From assembly GCA_035650075.1 (NCBI GenBank), contig DASRII010000093.1, forward strand, positions 1-27,259: 27,259 nt of DNA, written 5' to 3'. This document shows, in pieces, positions 16,933 to 24,087 of this stretch. Source of the stretch: DASSUC01 sp035650075. GTDB lineage: Bacteria > Actinomycetota > Actinomycetes > Mycobacteriales > Micromonosporaceae. Under the pieces are notes generated by a model. That model was given only the letters and a program-made list of their open reading frames with translations. It did not search any database and had not been told where the DNA came from. Made by a program: the position numbers and the translations under genes. The number at the start of each line of letters is the position of its first letter. The stretch's first letter is position 1.

Positions 16933-17811
16933 TCACCCGCTGGTGGCCAATTCGTCTGTGGCTCGCTTCAATAGGGCGATCGTGTCGCGAGCCGGCAGGG
17001 CGGCCGCGGCGAGGCGGGCGAACATCCGCTCGTACTCGGCGACGTGGTCCGGCCGGTCTCGCAGCACCATCTGGGTCTGCGCCTGTTCGACGTACAGCAC
17101 GGTGTCGTCGGCGGGGTCGGCGAACTCGAACAGCACAAACGAGCCGTACAGACCCGGGTGGAAGCCGGCCGAGAACGGGATCACGCCGAGCCGCACGTTG
17201 GGTCGGGCGGCGAGTGCGGCGAGGTGGTCGAGCTGCGCCCGCATCACCGCCGGGCCACCGATCGGCCGGCGGATCACGGCCTCGTCGAGTAGCACCGTCA
17301 AGGTGGCCGCGTTGGGCCGGTCGAACAGCTCCTTGATGCGGGTCATGCGCAGGGCGAGCCGCTGTTCCGCCACGTCAGGCGGAAGCTCGGCGGGGCCACC
17401 GTTCGTGATGACCGTGCGGGCGTACGCCTCGGTCTGGCACGGCCCGGGCACGACGGTCGGGTGGAAGTAGCGGATCGTCGCGGCATCCGCCTCGCAGCCG
17501 ATGAACTCCAGATACGGCTGGGACAGCACGTCGCGGTACTGCGTCCACCAGACACGCTGGCGGGCGGTGCGGGCCAGGGCCAGCAGGTCGTCGACCCGGG
17601 TCGGGTCGCGGACGCCGTACAGACCCAGCAGCGCGCGCAGGTCATTGATGGAGATGCCGACCGTACCGGCCTCGATGCGGACCAGCTTCGACAGCGACCA
17701 CTCCATCTCCGAGGCCGCCTGTTCCTGGGTCAGCCCGGCTTCCTCACGGCGCTGGCGCAGCTCCGATCGCAGCCGGAAGCGACCCGCGGTACGTCCACGA
17801 GAGGCGGTCAA
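16933..17811 (-). CDS. XRE-family HTH regulator with DUF5753 (Scr1-type) domain
   Basis: A 292-residue regulator. An N-terminal Cro/CI helix-turn-helix (about 16-68; LRQRREEAGLTQEQAASEM, then LSKLVRIEAG) is followed by a C-terminal DUF5753 domain (about 95-285; YRDVLSQPYLEFIGCEADA, HPTVVPGPCQTEAYAR, LDHLAALAARPNVRLGVIP). Such WhiJ/Scr1-like proteins are common in actinomycetes, control development or act as antitoxin-like regulators, and usually pair with a small DUF397 protein. I find no DUF397 gene here. TTG 17811 is preferred because GGGAG lies 8 nt upstream; TTG 17850 in the same frame would put the start inside a palindrome. It faces away from the DUF6232-like gene across a motif-rich intergenic region. 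Confidence 0.88.
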   Translation of the reverse strand: MTASRGRTAGRFRLRSELRQRREEAGLTQEQAASEMEWSLSKLVRIEAGTVGISINDLRALLGLYGVRDPTRVDDLLALARTARQRVWWTQYRDVLSQPYLEFIGCEADAATIRYFHPTVVPGPCQTEAYARTVITNGGPAELPPDVAEQRLALRMTRIKELFDRPNAATLTVLLDEAVIRRPIGGPAVMRAQLDHLAALAARPNVRLGVIPFSAGFHPGLYGSFVLFEFADPADDTVLYVEQAQTQMVLRDRPDHVAEYERMFARLAAAALPARDTIALLKRATDELATSG

Positions 17812-17835
17812 GGCGAATGCTCCCTTGGTAGTCAA

Positions 17836-17857
17836 GTAGACGGTTGGCAACCTGCCA
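17836..17857 (+). promoter_or_regulatory. Operator candidate, copy 1 (GTAGACG-N3-GGCAA-N3-GCCA)
   Basis: GTAGACG (17836-17842), GGCAA (17846-17850) and GCCA (17854-17857) recur in the same order at 17962-17985. The site lies just upstream of the preferred XRE start at 17811, where binding could autorepress the gene. Confidence 0.5.
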
Positions 17858-17961
17858 AGTAGCTAGTTGACAGTACACCGCACGATGCGGTATGGCGGCA
17901 CCGTATGAAAGGAGCGTCGTGCACGACTGGACAATTAGCCGTTTATAACCATCAACCTGCT

Positions 17962-17985
17962 GTAGACGACCTAGGCAAGTTGCCA
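17962..17985 (+). promoter_or_regulatory. Operator candidate, copy 2 (GTAGACG-N5-GGCAA-N3-GCCA)
   Basis: GTAGACG (17962-17968), GGCAA (17974-17978) and GCCA (17982-17985) repeat the 17836 site with a 2-bp longer spacer. It includes the palindrome GGCAAGTTGCC and lies about 150 bp upstream of the plus-strand gene at 18138. CAAGTTGC also occurs twice upstream of the second HTH gene. Confidence 0.5.
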
Positions 17986-18137
17986 TATGGCTAATTGCTC
18001 TCTTCCCTCTTTCCGGGTAGCTGCTCCACAATCTCGGTAGACACAAGGTCCCAGAATTGATGACGGCACCCGGGTGCCACCGGGTGCCGCCGGAAAGCTC
18101 TCAACCAGCCCTTCCCATGAGCCGCTAGGAGCCTCGA

Positions 18138-18569
18138 GTGGATGCTACCCAGCCCTTGGCACGCCCACCAGACAACGTCACCTTCCTCGATCGAAACGGC
18201 ATCCGGATCACCGGTTGCTGGTTCGACGCCTCGGGAGTGCGGTTCGCCGTACGCGATCTGAGGCAGGTCTGGTCGGTGTCGGGCCCCGTGGACCCGGTCG
18301 TCACCAACGCCGCCTGGGCCATCGGTCTGGTGCTGGTCATCGGCGGGCTCACCGCGCCGTACCTCGACCTCTCCGGCTGGATCGGGCTGGGACTGGTATT
18401 CACGATCACCGTCACGATCTGCCTGATGGCGATCCGCCTCCGGCCGCGACCGCGGGAACTATGGGCGCGGTACCGCGGCTTCGCTGTCCAGATCTACGGC
18501 TCGGACGACCCGGTCATGTTCAACCAGGTGTGCCGGGCGCTCAACCGAGCCCGCCAGCAGTACGGGTAG
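18138..18569 (+). CDS. Small two-TM membrane protein, DUF6232-like
   Basis: A 143-residue protein. A cytosolic N-terminal beta-like segment (VTFLDRNGIRITGCWFDASGVRFAVRDLRQVW) is followed by two adjacent TM helices (about 56-75 and 78-98) and a C-terminal segment with LWARYRGFAVQIYGSDDPVMFNQVCRALNRA, shown here only to identify it by key residues. The arrangement resembles actinobacterial DUF6232 proteins, but I am not certain of the family. GTG 18138 follows a TAGGAG RBS at about 7 nt. It is divergent from the XRE gene and may belong to its regulon. A G-rich tract begins right after its stop. Confidence 0.65.
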   Translation: MDATQPLARPPDNVTFLDRNGIRITGCWFDASGVRFAVRDLRQVWSVSGPVDPVVTNAAWAIGLVLVIGGLTAPYLDLSGWIGLGLVFTITVTICLMAIRLRPRPRELWARYRGFAVQIYGSDDPVMFNQVCRALNRARQQYG

Positions 18570-18570
18570 C

Positions 18571-18582
18571 GGGGGGTGGGGG
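18571..18582 (+). repeat. G-rich tract (GGGGGGTGGGGG) between convergent genes
   Basis: Two G runs of six and five follow the stop of the membrane-protein gene. The sequence matches the core of the longer G-tract at 8569-8594. Both lie downstream of minus-strand genes for secreted wall enzymes. On its own it has too few runs for an intramolecular quadruplex. An imperfect hairpin at 18610-18637 may serve as terminator. Confidence 0.5.
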
Positions 18583-18653
18583 AAAGTCTGGCTGTTCGGG
18601 CGGTGTCGACCTGCCAGGGCCCGTCCGGGCAGCCAGGCGCGCCCCGCGTTGGC

Positions 18654-19673
18654 TCAGCGGACCGACACGTGGACGTGGTTGGTGTGCTCGGCCGACGGGC
18701 TACCGCTGCCGCTGTAGTCCCGCCAAGCCGTGCGCGCGTTACCAGCGGTCCAGATCTTGTCGAACCAGATCACGTACATCACGCCGAGGCGGTCGGCGTT
18801 GTCGACGAACCACATCGCGAGCTGGTCGCCGTATGTCTTGTCACCGCCGGTCGCGACGCCGCCGAAACCTCCGCTCGCCGCGGCGAAGTCGCAGGCCCGG
18901 CCCTTCGGATGCTCACCGCCGCCGCCAGATCGCCAGCAGGAACAGTACCGCTTGAAGCCGGCCACTCTCGCCTGCGTGTACGCGTGGTAGGTGCGCGGGG
19001 TCAGACAGCCGGTCGTCGTGGGATCGTCCACAATGCACGATTCCACTGGCCAGGAGCCGTCGGCGTTGCGTGGCGCGGGTTTCGCCGCCGGTGAGTTGCC
19101 GCTGACGAAGCCGCCGAACGGCCGCCCGGCGCCACCCAGTGCCCGCTCCGCGTCCTTCTTCTTCTTTTCCATCTCAGCTAGCAACTGTGTCTGGGTCTGC
19201 AGCTCGGCACCGAGCCGGTCGCGGTGCTGTGCCAGCTCGCGGCGCAGCCGGTTGAGTTCGGCGAGCCGCGCGTTCTCCTGTATCGCGAGCATCTCGACGC
19301 TGGCCGCGCGCTGCAGGAACATGTCGGGCGAGCCGCTGCTCAGCAGGGCGGTCATCACGCCGAGCCGACCCGTCCGGTACGACCGCGCGGCCACCACGCC
19401 GACCTGCTGGTTGAGCAGGGCCAGCCGCATCTCGGTGGTACGCATCTGCTGGTTCATCGCGGCTTCGGTGCGCTTCGATGCGTCGTACTGCGCCTTCGCG
19501 TCGAGGTACCCCGCGGTCGCCGCCTCGAGCTGTGCACGCAGTGTCGCCGTACCGCCCTCGGGATCGGGTTCAGCTACTGCCGGTGTCGTGACGAACACGG
19601 AAAAGATGGCTCCCAGCGCGACAACAACCGCCCAACGTCGAATTGGTCGAATTGCCAATGCTGACAGAGTCAC
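18654..19673 (-). CDS. Secreted coiled-coil protein with ARB_07466/VldE-like (M15-like) C-terminal domain
   Basis: A 339-residue secreted protein. It has a Sec signal (cleavage near AVA-EP, residue 34), a coiled coil at about 40-180 including the KKKKD run, a Gly/Pro linker, and a C-terminal domain (about 205-339). That domain has a metal-site pattern like M15/LAS peptidases: His255 and Asp262 in EHPKGRACDF, and a terminal HTNHVHV (His333, His335). Cys213, Cys223, Cys244 and Cys246 may form disulfides. The segment SYRTGRLGVMTALLSSGS resembles AYKTGQLASIGAVLDSGS in the NlpC/P60 protein at 8603, so the N-terminal modules are likely homologous. GTG 19673 with GAGGAA close upstream. It lies 47 bp after the synthase-like gene, probably the same operon. 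The cleaved bond is not known. Confidence 0.8.
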   Translation of the reverse strand: MTLSALAIRPIRRWAVVVALGAIFSVFVTTPAVAEPDPEGGTATLRAQLEAATAGYLDAKAQYDASKRTEAAMNQQMRTTEMRLALLNQQVGVVAARSYRTGRLGVMTALLSSGSPDMFLQRAASVEMLAIQENARLAELNRLRRELAQHRDRLGAELQTQTQLLAEMEKKKKDAERALGGAGRPFGGFVSGNSPAAKPAPRNADGSWPVESCIVDDPTTTGCLTPRTYHAYTQARVAGFKRYCSCWRSGGGGEHPKGRACDFAAASGGFGGVATGGDKTYGDQLAMWFVDNADRLGVMYVIWFDKIWTAGNARTAWRDYSGSGSPSAEHTNHVHVSVR

Positions 19674-19720
19674 GGTTCCTCGAGGGGGTTGATGAACCGC
19701 GGGTCAGCATACCGCAGGTG

Positions 19721-21220
19721 CTAGGGGCGGACCAGCAACTGATCGACTGGCGCGTGGTCGTCGGTGAGTATTCGAGCACCGCCGGCGAATGCCGCCAACT
19801 CCGTACCGGAGAGGATGTCGACCGGTTCCGTGGCGCGTTCCAGCAGCCGTTTCTCCAGGTCCGCCAACGGAAGCGGGCTGTCCGACGCCAGGATCACGAA
19901 GTTCGAGCCGACCCGTCCGGCCAGCGCCTCGGGTGGTGCCACGAGCGCGATGTGCGGAAAGACCGCGGCCACCGTGGCCAGCTCGGCCCGGAGAAAACGG
20001 GCGGGCGGGTAGTCGATGACGTTCAGCGCGTACACGCCGGTCGGTCGCAGTACCCGCCGGACGTCGGCCACCAGCTCGCGCGTTGTCAGGTGCCAGGGGA
20101 TCACGAGGTGGCCGAACGCGTCGCCGACCACCAGGTCGTAACCCCGGTCCGGCTGGTCGGCCAGGCCCATCCGGGCATCGCCGACGCGGATCTGAAGGTC
20201 GGCGCCATCCCGCAGGCCGAGCTCCGCGCGGTCCAGCTCGACGAGCTTGCCGTCGAGTTCCAGTACGACGTTGTGGGTGCCGGGTCGGGTGGCGGTCAGG
20301 TACCGCGGCACCGTGAACCCGCCCCCGCCGAGGTGCAGCGCGTCGATCCGTTCGCCGCTTGGTTTCTGCACATCGGCCAGCGCGCCGATCCACTGGGTGT
20401 ACGCGAACTCCAGGTGCACCGGATCGGCAAGGTCTACATAGGAGTGTCGGGCTGAGTTGAGGATCAGCAGCCGACCGGTGGCCCGCTCGGGATCGGTGGT
20501 GACGCGGGCACAGTGGTACGCCGTCTCGACATCGCACGGGGTCGGTGCCGTAGCCGCCAGCCCCGCACCGGCGAGCCCGACGGCGGCCAGGATCGCGCGG
20601 GTTCGCGGTGAGCCCGGCAAAGCGTCCGCGGGTGCGCCGCGCAGGTAGACCGACACGGCCACGCCGCTGGCCGCGAGTGCTCCGGCCAGTCCGAGCACGA
20701 TCGCAGTGCTGGGCAACGCGTATACGAGCACGAAGCCGGTGGCCAGTGTGGCCGTGATGGCGCCGAGGGTGCCGATGCTCGACAGCCGGCCGACGATGCG
20801 GCCCGTCTGCTCGAGGTCGCCCAGTTGCAGCTTGACCACCAGCGGTGTGACGGCGGCGAGCAGCGTGGCCGGTACGAAGATGGCGAGCGCGGTCAGCAGC
20901 AGTACGCCGCCGGCCGCGCTACCGCGCAGCACCTCACCGGCGTAGCGGACGACCGGCAATGTCACCGCGGTGGCGATCGCGGCGAGGACCAGCGCCGGAG
21001 CGAGTAACCGGCGCGGGTCCAGCCGGTCGGCGAACCAGCCGCCGAGCCACGCGCCGTAGGCGATGGCGCCGAGCGCCATGCCGATGACCGCGCTGCTGGT
21101 CTGTAGAGTGACGCCGACGTACGGTCCCACGAGACGCAAGCCGAGGATCTCGAGGACCAGCACGGCTCCGCTGGCCAGGAAAACCAGGGCCGCGGCGAGC
21201 CACGGCGGTAGAGGGTTCAT
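19721..21220 (-). CDS. Membrane-fused spermidine synthase-like protein
   Basis: A 499-residue fusion. The N-terminal half (about 1-225) holds roughly seven TM helices with GAVLVLEILGLRLVGPYVG, typical of MFS-like spermidine synthase fusions. The C-terminal half (about 240-499) is an aminopropyltransferase-like Rossmann domain. It shows DALHLGGGGFTVPRYL (298-301 is GGGG where classical SpeE has GGGDG), the acidic VVLELDGKLVEL, a GDAR motif and VVGDAFGHLVIPWHL. True polyamine activity is therefore uncertain, since the central Asp of GGGDG is replaced by Gly. ATG 21220 is preferred to GTG 21229. It is the first gene of a two-gene operon with the secreted ARB_07466-like protein and divergent from the second HTH gene. 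Confidence 0.85.
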   Translation of the reverse strand: MNPLPPWLAAALVFLASGAVLVLEILGLRLVGPYVGVTLQTSSAVIGMALGAIAYGAWLGGWFADRLDPRRLLAPALVLAAIATAVTLPVVRYAGEVLRGSAAGGVLLLTALAIFVPATLLAAVTPLVVKLQLGDLEQTGRIVGRLSSIGTLGAITATLATGFVLVYALPSTAIVLGLAGALAASGVAVSVYLRGAPADALPGSPRTRAILAAVGLAGAGLAATAPTPCDVETAYHCARVTTDPERATGRLLILNSARHSYVDLADPVHLEFAYTQWIGALADVQKPSGERIDALHLGGGGFTVPRYLTATRPGTHNVVLELDGKLVELDRAELGLRDGADLQIRVGDARMGLADQPDRGYDLVVGDAFGHLVIPWHLTTRELVADVRRVLRPTGVYALNVIDYPPARFLRAELATVAAVFPHIALVAPPEALAGRVGSNFVILASDSPLPLADLEKRLLERATEPVDILSGTELAAFAGGARILTDDHAPVDQLLVRP

Positions 21221-21313
21221 TTCACCCACCCAACTGATTTGCAGGAATTGCCTAGCTTAATAGTCATTTGGATATCGCCCAGTCGGTCAATTCGTACCGT
21301 CCACTGCCGAGTG

Positions 21314-21347
21314 TCAAGTTGCAGCATCAAGTTGCCCCGGTTAGCGT
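21314..21347 (+). promoter_or_regulatory. Promoter with overlapping TCAAGTTGC direct repeats upstream of the second HTH gene
   Basis: TTGCAG (21319-21324) and TAGCGT (21342-21347) are separated by 17 bp, placing a start near 21354 and making GTG 21355 a leaderless start candidate. TCAAGTTGC occurs at 21314-21322, over the -35, and at 21327-21335, in the spacer. Binding there would block the promoter. The same CAAGTTGCC core lies at 17976-17984. Confidence 0.45.
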
Positions 21348-21348
21348 A

Positions 21349-22275
21349 ATGATCGTGAGTGCCCCAGACGTGGAGATGGCCATCGCCGCGGGACAACCCG
21401 AGGCCGTGAGCGGTGAGCCAGTGACCATACGGGATCTCGTCTCCCGGAACATCCGGAGGTTGCGGCTCAACGCAGCGGCCAGCCACGAGGATGTTGCCCG
21501 CGCCGCACGGCACTACGGTCTACGTTGGACAGTCCAGTGGGTGACCGCGGTCGAGCGCGGTCACCGGGCACCGACCGCCGAGCAGCTGGTGGCACTGCCG
21601 ATCGTGCTGACCGAGGCATTCGGTCACCGGGTGGGCATGGCCGATCTGCTGCTCGCCGACGGTCCGGTGCTGCTGCGGGCAAAAATCATCGAGGACGAGC
21701 CGGCAGTCCCGGTCTCCGCGTCGTACCTGCGCGAGGTCGCCACCGCCCAGCCGCACCGGCGGCCGTTCAGCACTACCGGCGGCTACCCCGCGGTTGGCGA
21801 GGGAGGTGACGGCGCCCTGGCCCGGGCCGCGGCGAAGATGCGCGAGATCGGCCGGGCTGGCCTCGGTGACGTCGACATCCGCGCGTTGCACCGTGCCGAG
21901 GCGGGCGCCGGTGACGTCGAGGACAAGCTGGCGCGCAAGCTCGGGGTGGCTCCGATCATCGTGATCGCGGCCGCCGCTGGTCTGTGGAGCCGCTCGCTGA
22001 CCGAGGAGCGGCAGGCACGGCTGACCGTCGACACGTTCAGCGAGGAGCTGCACCCGCAACCGGCCGTGGTGATGCGCCGCCTCAAGGCCGAGCTCACCGA
22101 ACGCATCGAACAGGCCGCGGCACGGGCACTGGCGATCGCTCTGTCCGGTCCCACGATGGTGCTGCCCCTGGTCGTTCCGCCGGCGTGGACTGCGGATGAC
22201 GGTGCACCGGCCGAGCAGCCGGAGCCGCCGCGCCAGCGCATGCCGATGTCGCTGTTCAGCAACGAGCACGACTAA
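21349..22275 (+). CDS. Helix-turn-helix (Cro/CI-like) transcriptional regulator
   Basis: A 308-residue DNA-binding protein. The HTH covers about 32-100 (VSRNIRRLRLNAAASHEDVARAA, then WVTAVERGHRAPTAEQLV). The C-terminal 200 residues hold an Ala-rich section with LARKLGVAPIIVIAAAAGLW and a helical TVDTFSEELHPQPAVVMRRLKAELTERI, then a Pro-rich end. I recognise no named C-terminal domain. ATG 21349 has no RBS. Leaderless GTG 21355 fits the predicted promoter and gives a 306-residue protein. Direct repeats overlap that promoter, which suggests autoregulation. The 45-bp element begins 5 bp after its stop, as it does after the Scr1-type gene. Confidence 0.8.
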   Translation: MIVSAPDVEMAIAAGQPEAVSGEPVTIRDLVSRNIRRLRLNAAASHEDVARAARHYGLRWTVQWVTAVERGHRAPTAEQLVALPIVLTEAFGHRVGMADLLLADGPVLLRAKIIEDEPAVPVSASYLREVATAQPHRRPFSTTGGYPAVGEGGDGALARAAAKMREIGRAGLGDVDIRALHRAEAGAGDVEDKLARKLGVAPIIVIAAAAGLWSRSLTEERQARLTVDTFSEELHPQPAVVMRRLKAELTERIEQAAARALAIALSGPTMVLPLVVPPAWTADDGAPAEQPEPPRQRMPMSLFSNEHD

Positions 22276-22279
22276 CTGA

Positions 22280-22324
22280 CTGGTTTCTTGGGCTGGATCT
22301 GCGCCGACCGAAGGTCCAGGCGCC
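22280..22324 (+). repeat. 45-bp structured element downstream of the second HTH gene (copy 2)
   Basis: It is identical to the minus-strand reading of 16864-16908 except for one base near the start (GGTTT versus GGTTC). Here it begins 5 bp after the HTH stop codon. The two copies are inverted relative to each other on the chromosome, 5.4 kb apart, but have the same orientation relative to their regulator genes. Confidence 0.88.
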
Positions 22325-22391
22325 GAGACCAGCACTGTCGGGTTTCCGCCTGATCCGTGCCTGATAGGCGCGCCTCGATGAGGCTTCGGCC

Positions 22392-23765
22392 ATGGACGAT
22401 CGCGCGCTCGTGGCGGCGATGCTCTCGGGCGATCCCCGTGGGCTCGACGGGGCGTATCGCCGCTATGCCGGCCGGCTGTACGCGTACGCCCGGAGCATCG
22501 TCGGCGACGCGGAGACCGCGGCCGACGCGGTACAGGATGCGTTCGTGCTCGCCGGGGAGCGGATCGGGCAGCTGCGGGATCCGGACCGGCTGGCCGCCTG
22601 GCTGTACGCGATCGTTCGCAGCGTCTGCCTTCGCCAGTTGCGCGCCCGCAAGCGAAATGCGCCGCTGACCGACGCCCAGGAGATGCCGGCGGACCTGCCC
22701 GACCCGGCCGCGGGGATGCAGGCCGAACAGGTACGGGCGCTCGTTCAGGCAGCCGCGGCCGGGCTCAACCCGGGCGACCGCGAGGTCATCGAGCTGTCGG
22801 TACGGCACGGGTTGTCGGCCAGCCATGTCGGCGCCGTGCTGGGAGTGTCGGCCAACCACGCGCACGCCCGGATGTCCCGCGCGCGGTCACAGCTGGAAGC
22901 GGCCCTGGGTGCGCTGCTGGTGGCTCGCGGGTCGGGCGGTCGGTGTGTGGCACTCAGCGAGCTGCTGCACGACTGGGACGGCCGGCTCACCGCGTTGCTG
23001 CGCAAGCGAATCAACCGCCATGTCAAGGACTGCACCGGGTGCGAGCGTCGGCGGCGCGAGTGGATGACGCCGGCCGCGCTACTGTCCGCGTACGGCGCGC
23101 TTCCGTTCACAGTGGACGGTCTGCTCCGCGCGCCGTCCACGGCCTCGTCGGGGATCGGCTCGTCGGGGATCGGCGCGCCGCCGTTCGACCCGGGCACCGG
23201 GTTTCCGGAGGGCGACAAGCCACGCGGCCGGCGTACCGCCGTGGCGGTCGGCATCGCCGTGCTGGTGCTGCTCGGCGCGGCTCCGGTCGTGGCGCGGACG
23301 TTGGGGCCGGACCCGGTGTCGGTCGGGTTCGCGCCGTCGAGCCCGCCGCCCACGGCGGCGATCTCGGCCGGACCGGGTGGGGAGGGCTTCGGCGTGGCAC
23401 CGACGACGGGTGGCTCGGCCCCGGCGCCGGCGATCACCACACCGCCGCCGCTGAAGCCACCGTCGCCGAAACCGCCGTCGCCCAAGCCGTTCACGGTGAC
23501 CGCCACGGTGACGCCGAGCTGTCTCGGCCCGGACTGGCGGCTGAAAGTGGACGTGGTGGCCACGGGTGGCACGCTGAACACCGCGAACCTCCAACTGCAG
23601 AGCCCGAACGTCACCGAGAGCATGGCCGTCTCCGGCAACACAGCGACGAAGACCGTCACCTTCTTCGGCCCGAGTACCGTGAACAAGACGTGGCGGGTGG
23701 TCGCGACGTCGACCGCCGGCAAGACGGTCACTACGGCCTGGCGCACGACGGTACGAAATTGCTAG
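22392..23765 (+). CDS. Membrane-anchored ECF-type sigma factor with zinc-finger-like and extracytoplasmic domains
   Basis: A 457-residue fusion. Sigma region 2 is about 15-85 (LDGAYRRYAGRLYAYARSIVGD..., DAVQDAFVLAG, LAAWLYAIVRSVCLRQLR). Sigma region 4 is about 112-172 (LNPGDREVIELSVRHGLSASHV then GVSANHAHARMSRARSQLE). Residues 210-217 give HVKDCTGC, the HxxxCxxC pattern of zinc-binding anti-sigma (ZAS) domains. A single TM helix is at about 281-301, a Pro-rich linker (KPPSPK repeats) at about 315-366, and an outer beta-rich domain of about 90 residues is bounded by Cys377 and Cys457. Sensor, anti-sigma and sigma thus lie in one chain, resembling the ECF groups with C-terminal ZAS/TM extensions. 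Start ATG 22392 with GAGG about 8 nt before. Confidence 0.85.
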   Translation: MDDRALVAAMLSGDPRGLDGAYRRYAGRLYAYARSIVGDAETAADAVQDAFVLAGERIGQLRDPDRLAAWLYAIVRSVCLRQLRARKRNAPLTDAQEMPADLPDPAAGMQAEQVRALVQAAAAGLNPGDREVIELSVRHGLSASHVGAVLGVSANHAHARMSRARSQLEAALGALLVARGSGGRCVALSELLHDWDGRLTALLRKRINRHVKDCTGCERRRREWMTPAALLSAYGALPFTVDGLLRAPSTASSGIGSSGIGAPPFDPGTGFPEGDKPRGRRTAVAVGIAVLVLLGAAPVVARTLGPDPVSVGFAPSSPPPTAAISAGPGGEGFGVAPTTGGSAPAPAITTPPPLKPPSPKPPSPKPFTVTATVTPSCLGPDWRLKVDVVATGGTLNTANLQLQSPNVTESMAVSGNTATKTVTFFGPSTVNKTWRVVATSTAGKTVTTAWRTTVRNC

Positions 23766-23775
23766 TGACGGCGGC

Positions 23776-24009
23776 TCAGCGGCCGATGAACGCCCAGGCG
23801 ATGGCCGCTACGACGAGGATGCCGGCGATCGTGAACCGGCCCGCCGACGTGCGGGTCGAGGTCCACGCGGCCGTCTTCAATCCGGGGATGAGGGCCTTGG
23901 TCTTGGTGTGGTCGGACCAGGCGCGCTTGGCCACGGCGAAGGCGACCCCGGTCACGAAGCCGATGGCCATGCCGAGCAGGACTCCGGCTGCCGTGATGCT
24001 GCGGTCCAC
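23776..24009 (-). CDS. Small two-TM membrane protein of unknown function
   Basis: A 77-residue protein with TM helices at about 6-27 (ITAAGVLLGMAIGFVTGVAFAV) and 57-75 (RFTIAGILVVAAIAWAFIG), joined by a basic, Thr-rich cytosolic loop. No family is recognised. The start is GTG 24009. It ends 10 bp from the convergent sigma fusion gene, and 78 bp separate its start from the AlkZ-related gene. Codon bias and clean hydrophobic pattern support reality. Confidence 0.55.
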   Translation of the reverse strand: MDRSITAAGVLLGMAIGFVTGVAFAVAKRAWSDHTKTKALIPGLKTAAWTSTRTSAGRFTIAGILVVAAIAWAFIGR

Positions 24010-24087
24010 GGCGAGTAGTTTCCTGCTACCGAGGCGTCGCGGGCAACCATTGTGTTTTCAGATGTTGCTTCGCTCTATCGTGCGTTC

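Larger units (their letters stand above)
17812..18137. promoter_or_regulatory. Palindrome-rich divergent control region
   Basis: This 326-bp region is AT-richer than its flanks and contains no convincing gene. It holds perfect inverted repeats at 17844-17858 (TTGGCA-acc-TGCCAA), 17877-17891 (ACCGCA-cga-TGCGGT), 17916-17927 (GTCGTGCACGAC), 17974-17984 (GGCAA-g-TTGCC) and 17982-17991 (GCCATATGGC). It separates the divergent XRE and DUF6232-like genes and should contain both promoters. TAGGAG near 18126 is the RBS for the plus-strand gene. Confidence 0.65.

Noticed and set aside
17905..17994. 29-codon frame starting ATGAAAGGAGCG in the divergent control region
   Set aside because: It has no RBS, overlaps the operator candidate and does not resemble the DUF397 partner expected for Scr1-type regulators.
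16796..18137. Search for a DUF397 small partner gene next to the Scr1-type regulator
   Set aside because: No frame on either strand gives the typical W-K-S-S...CVEVA pattern, so the regulator appears to be an orphan here.
23143..23172. SSGIG-SSGIG duplication (two 15-bp units) in the sigma fusion
   Set aside because: A short low-complexity linker repeat before the TM helix; no independent significance seen.
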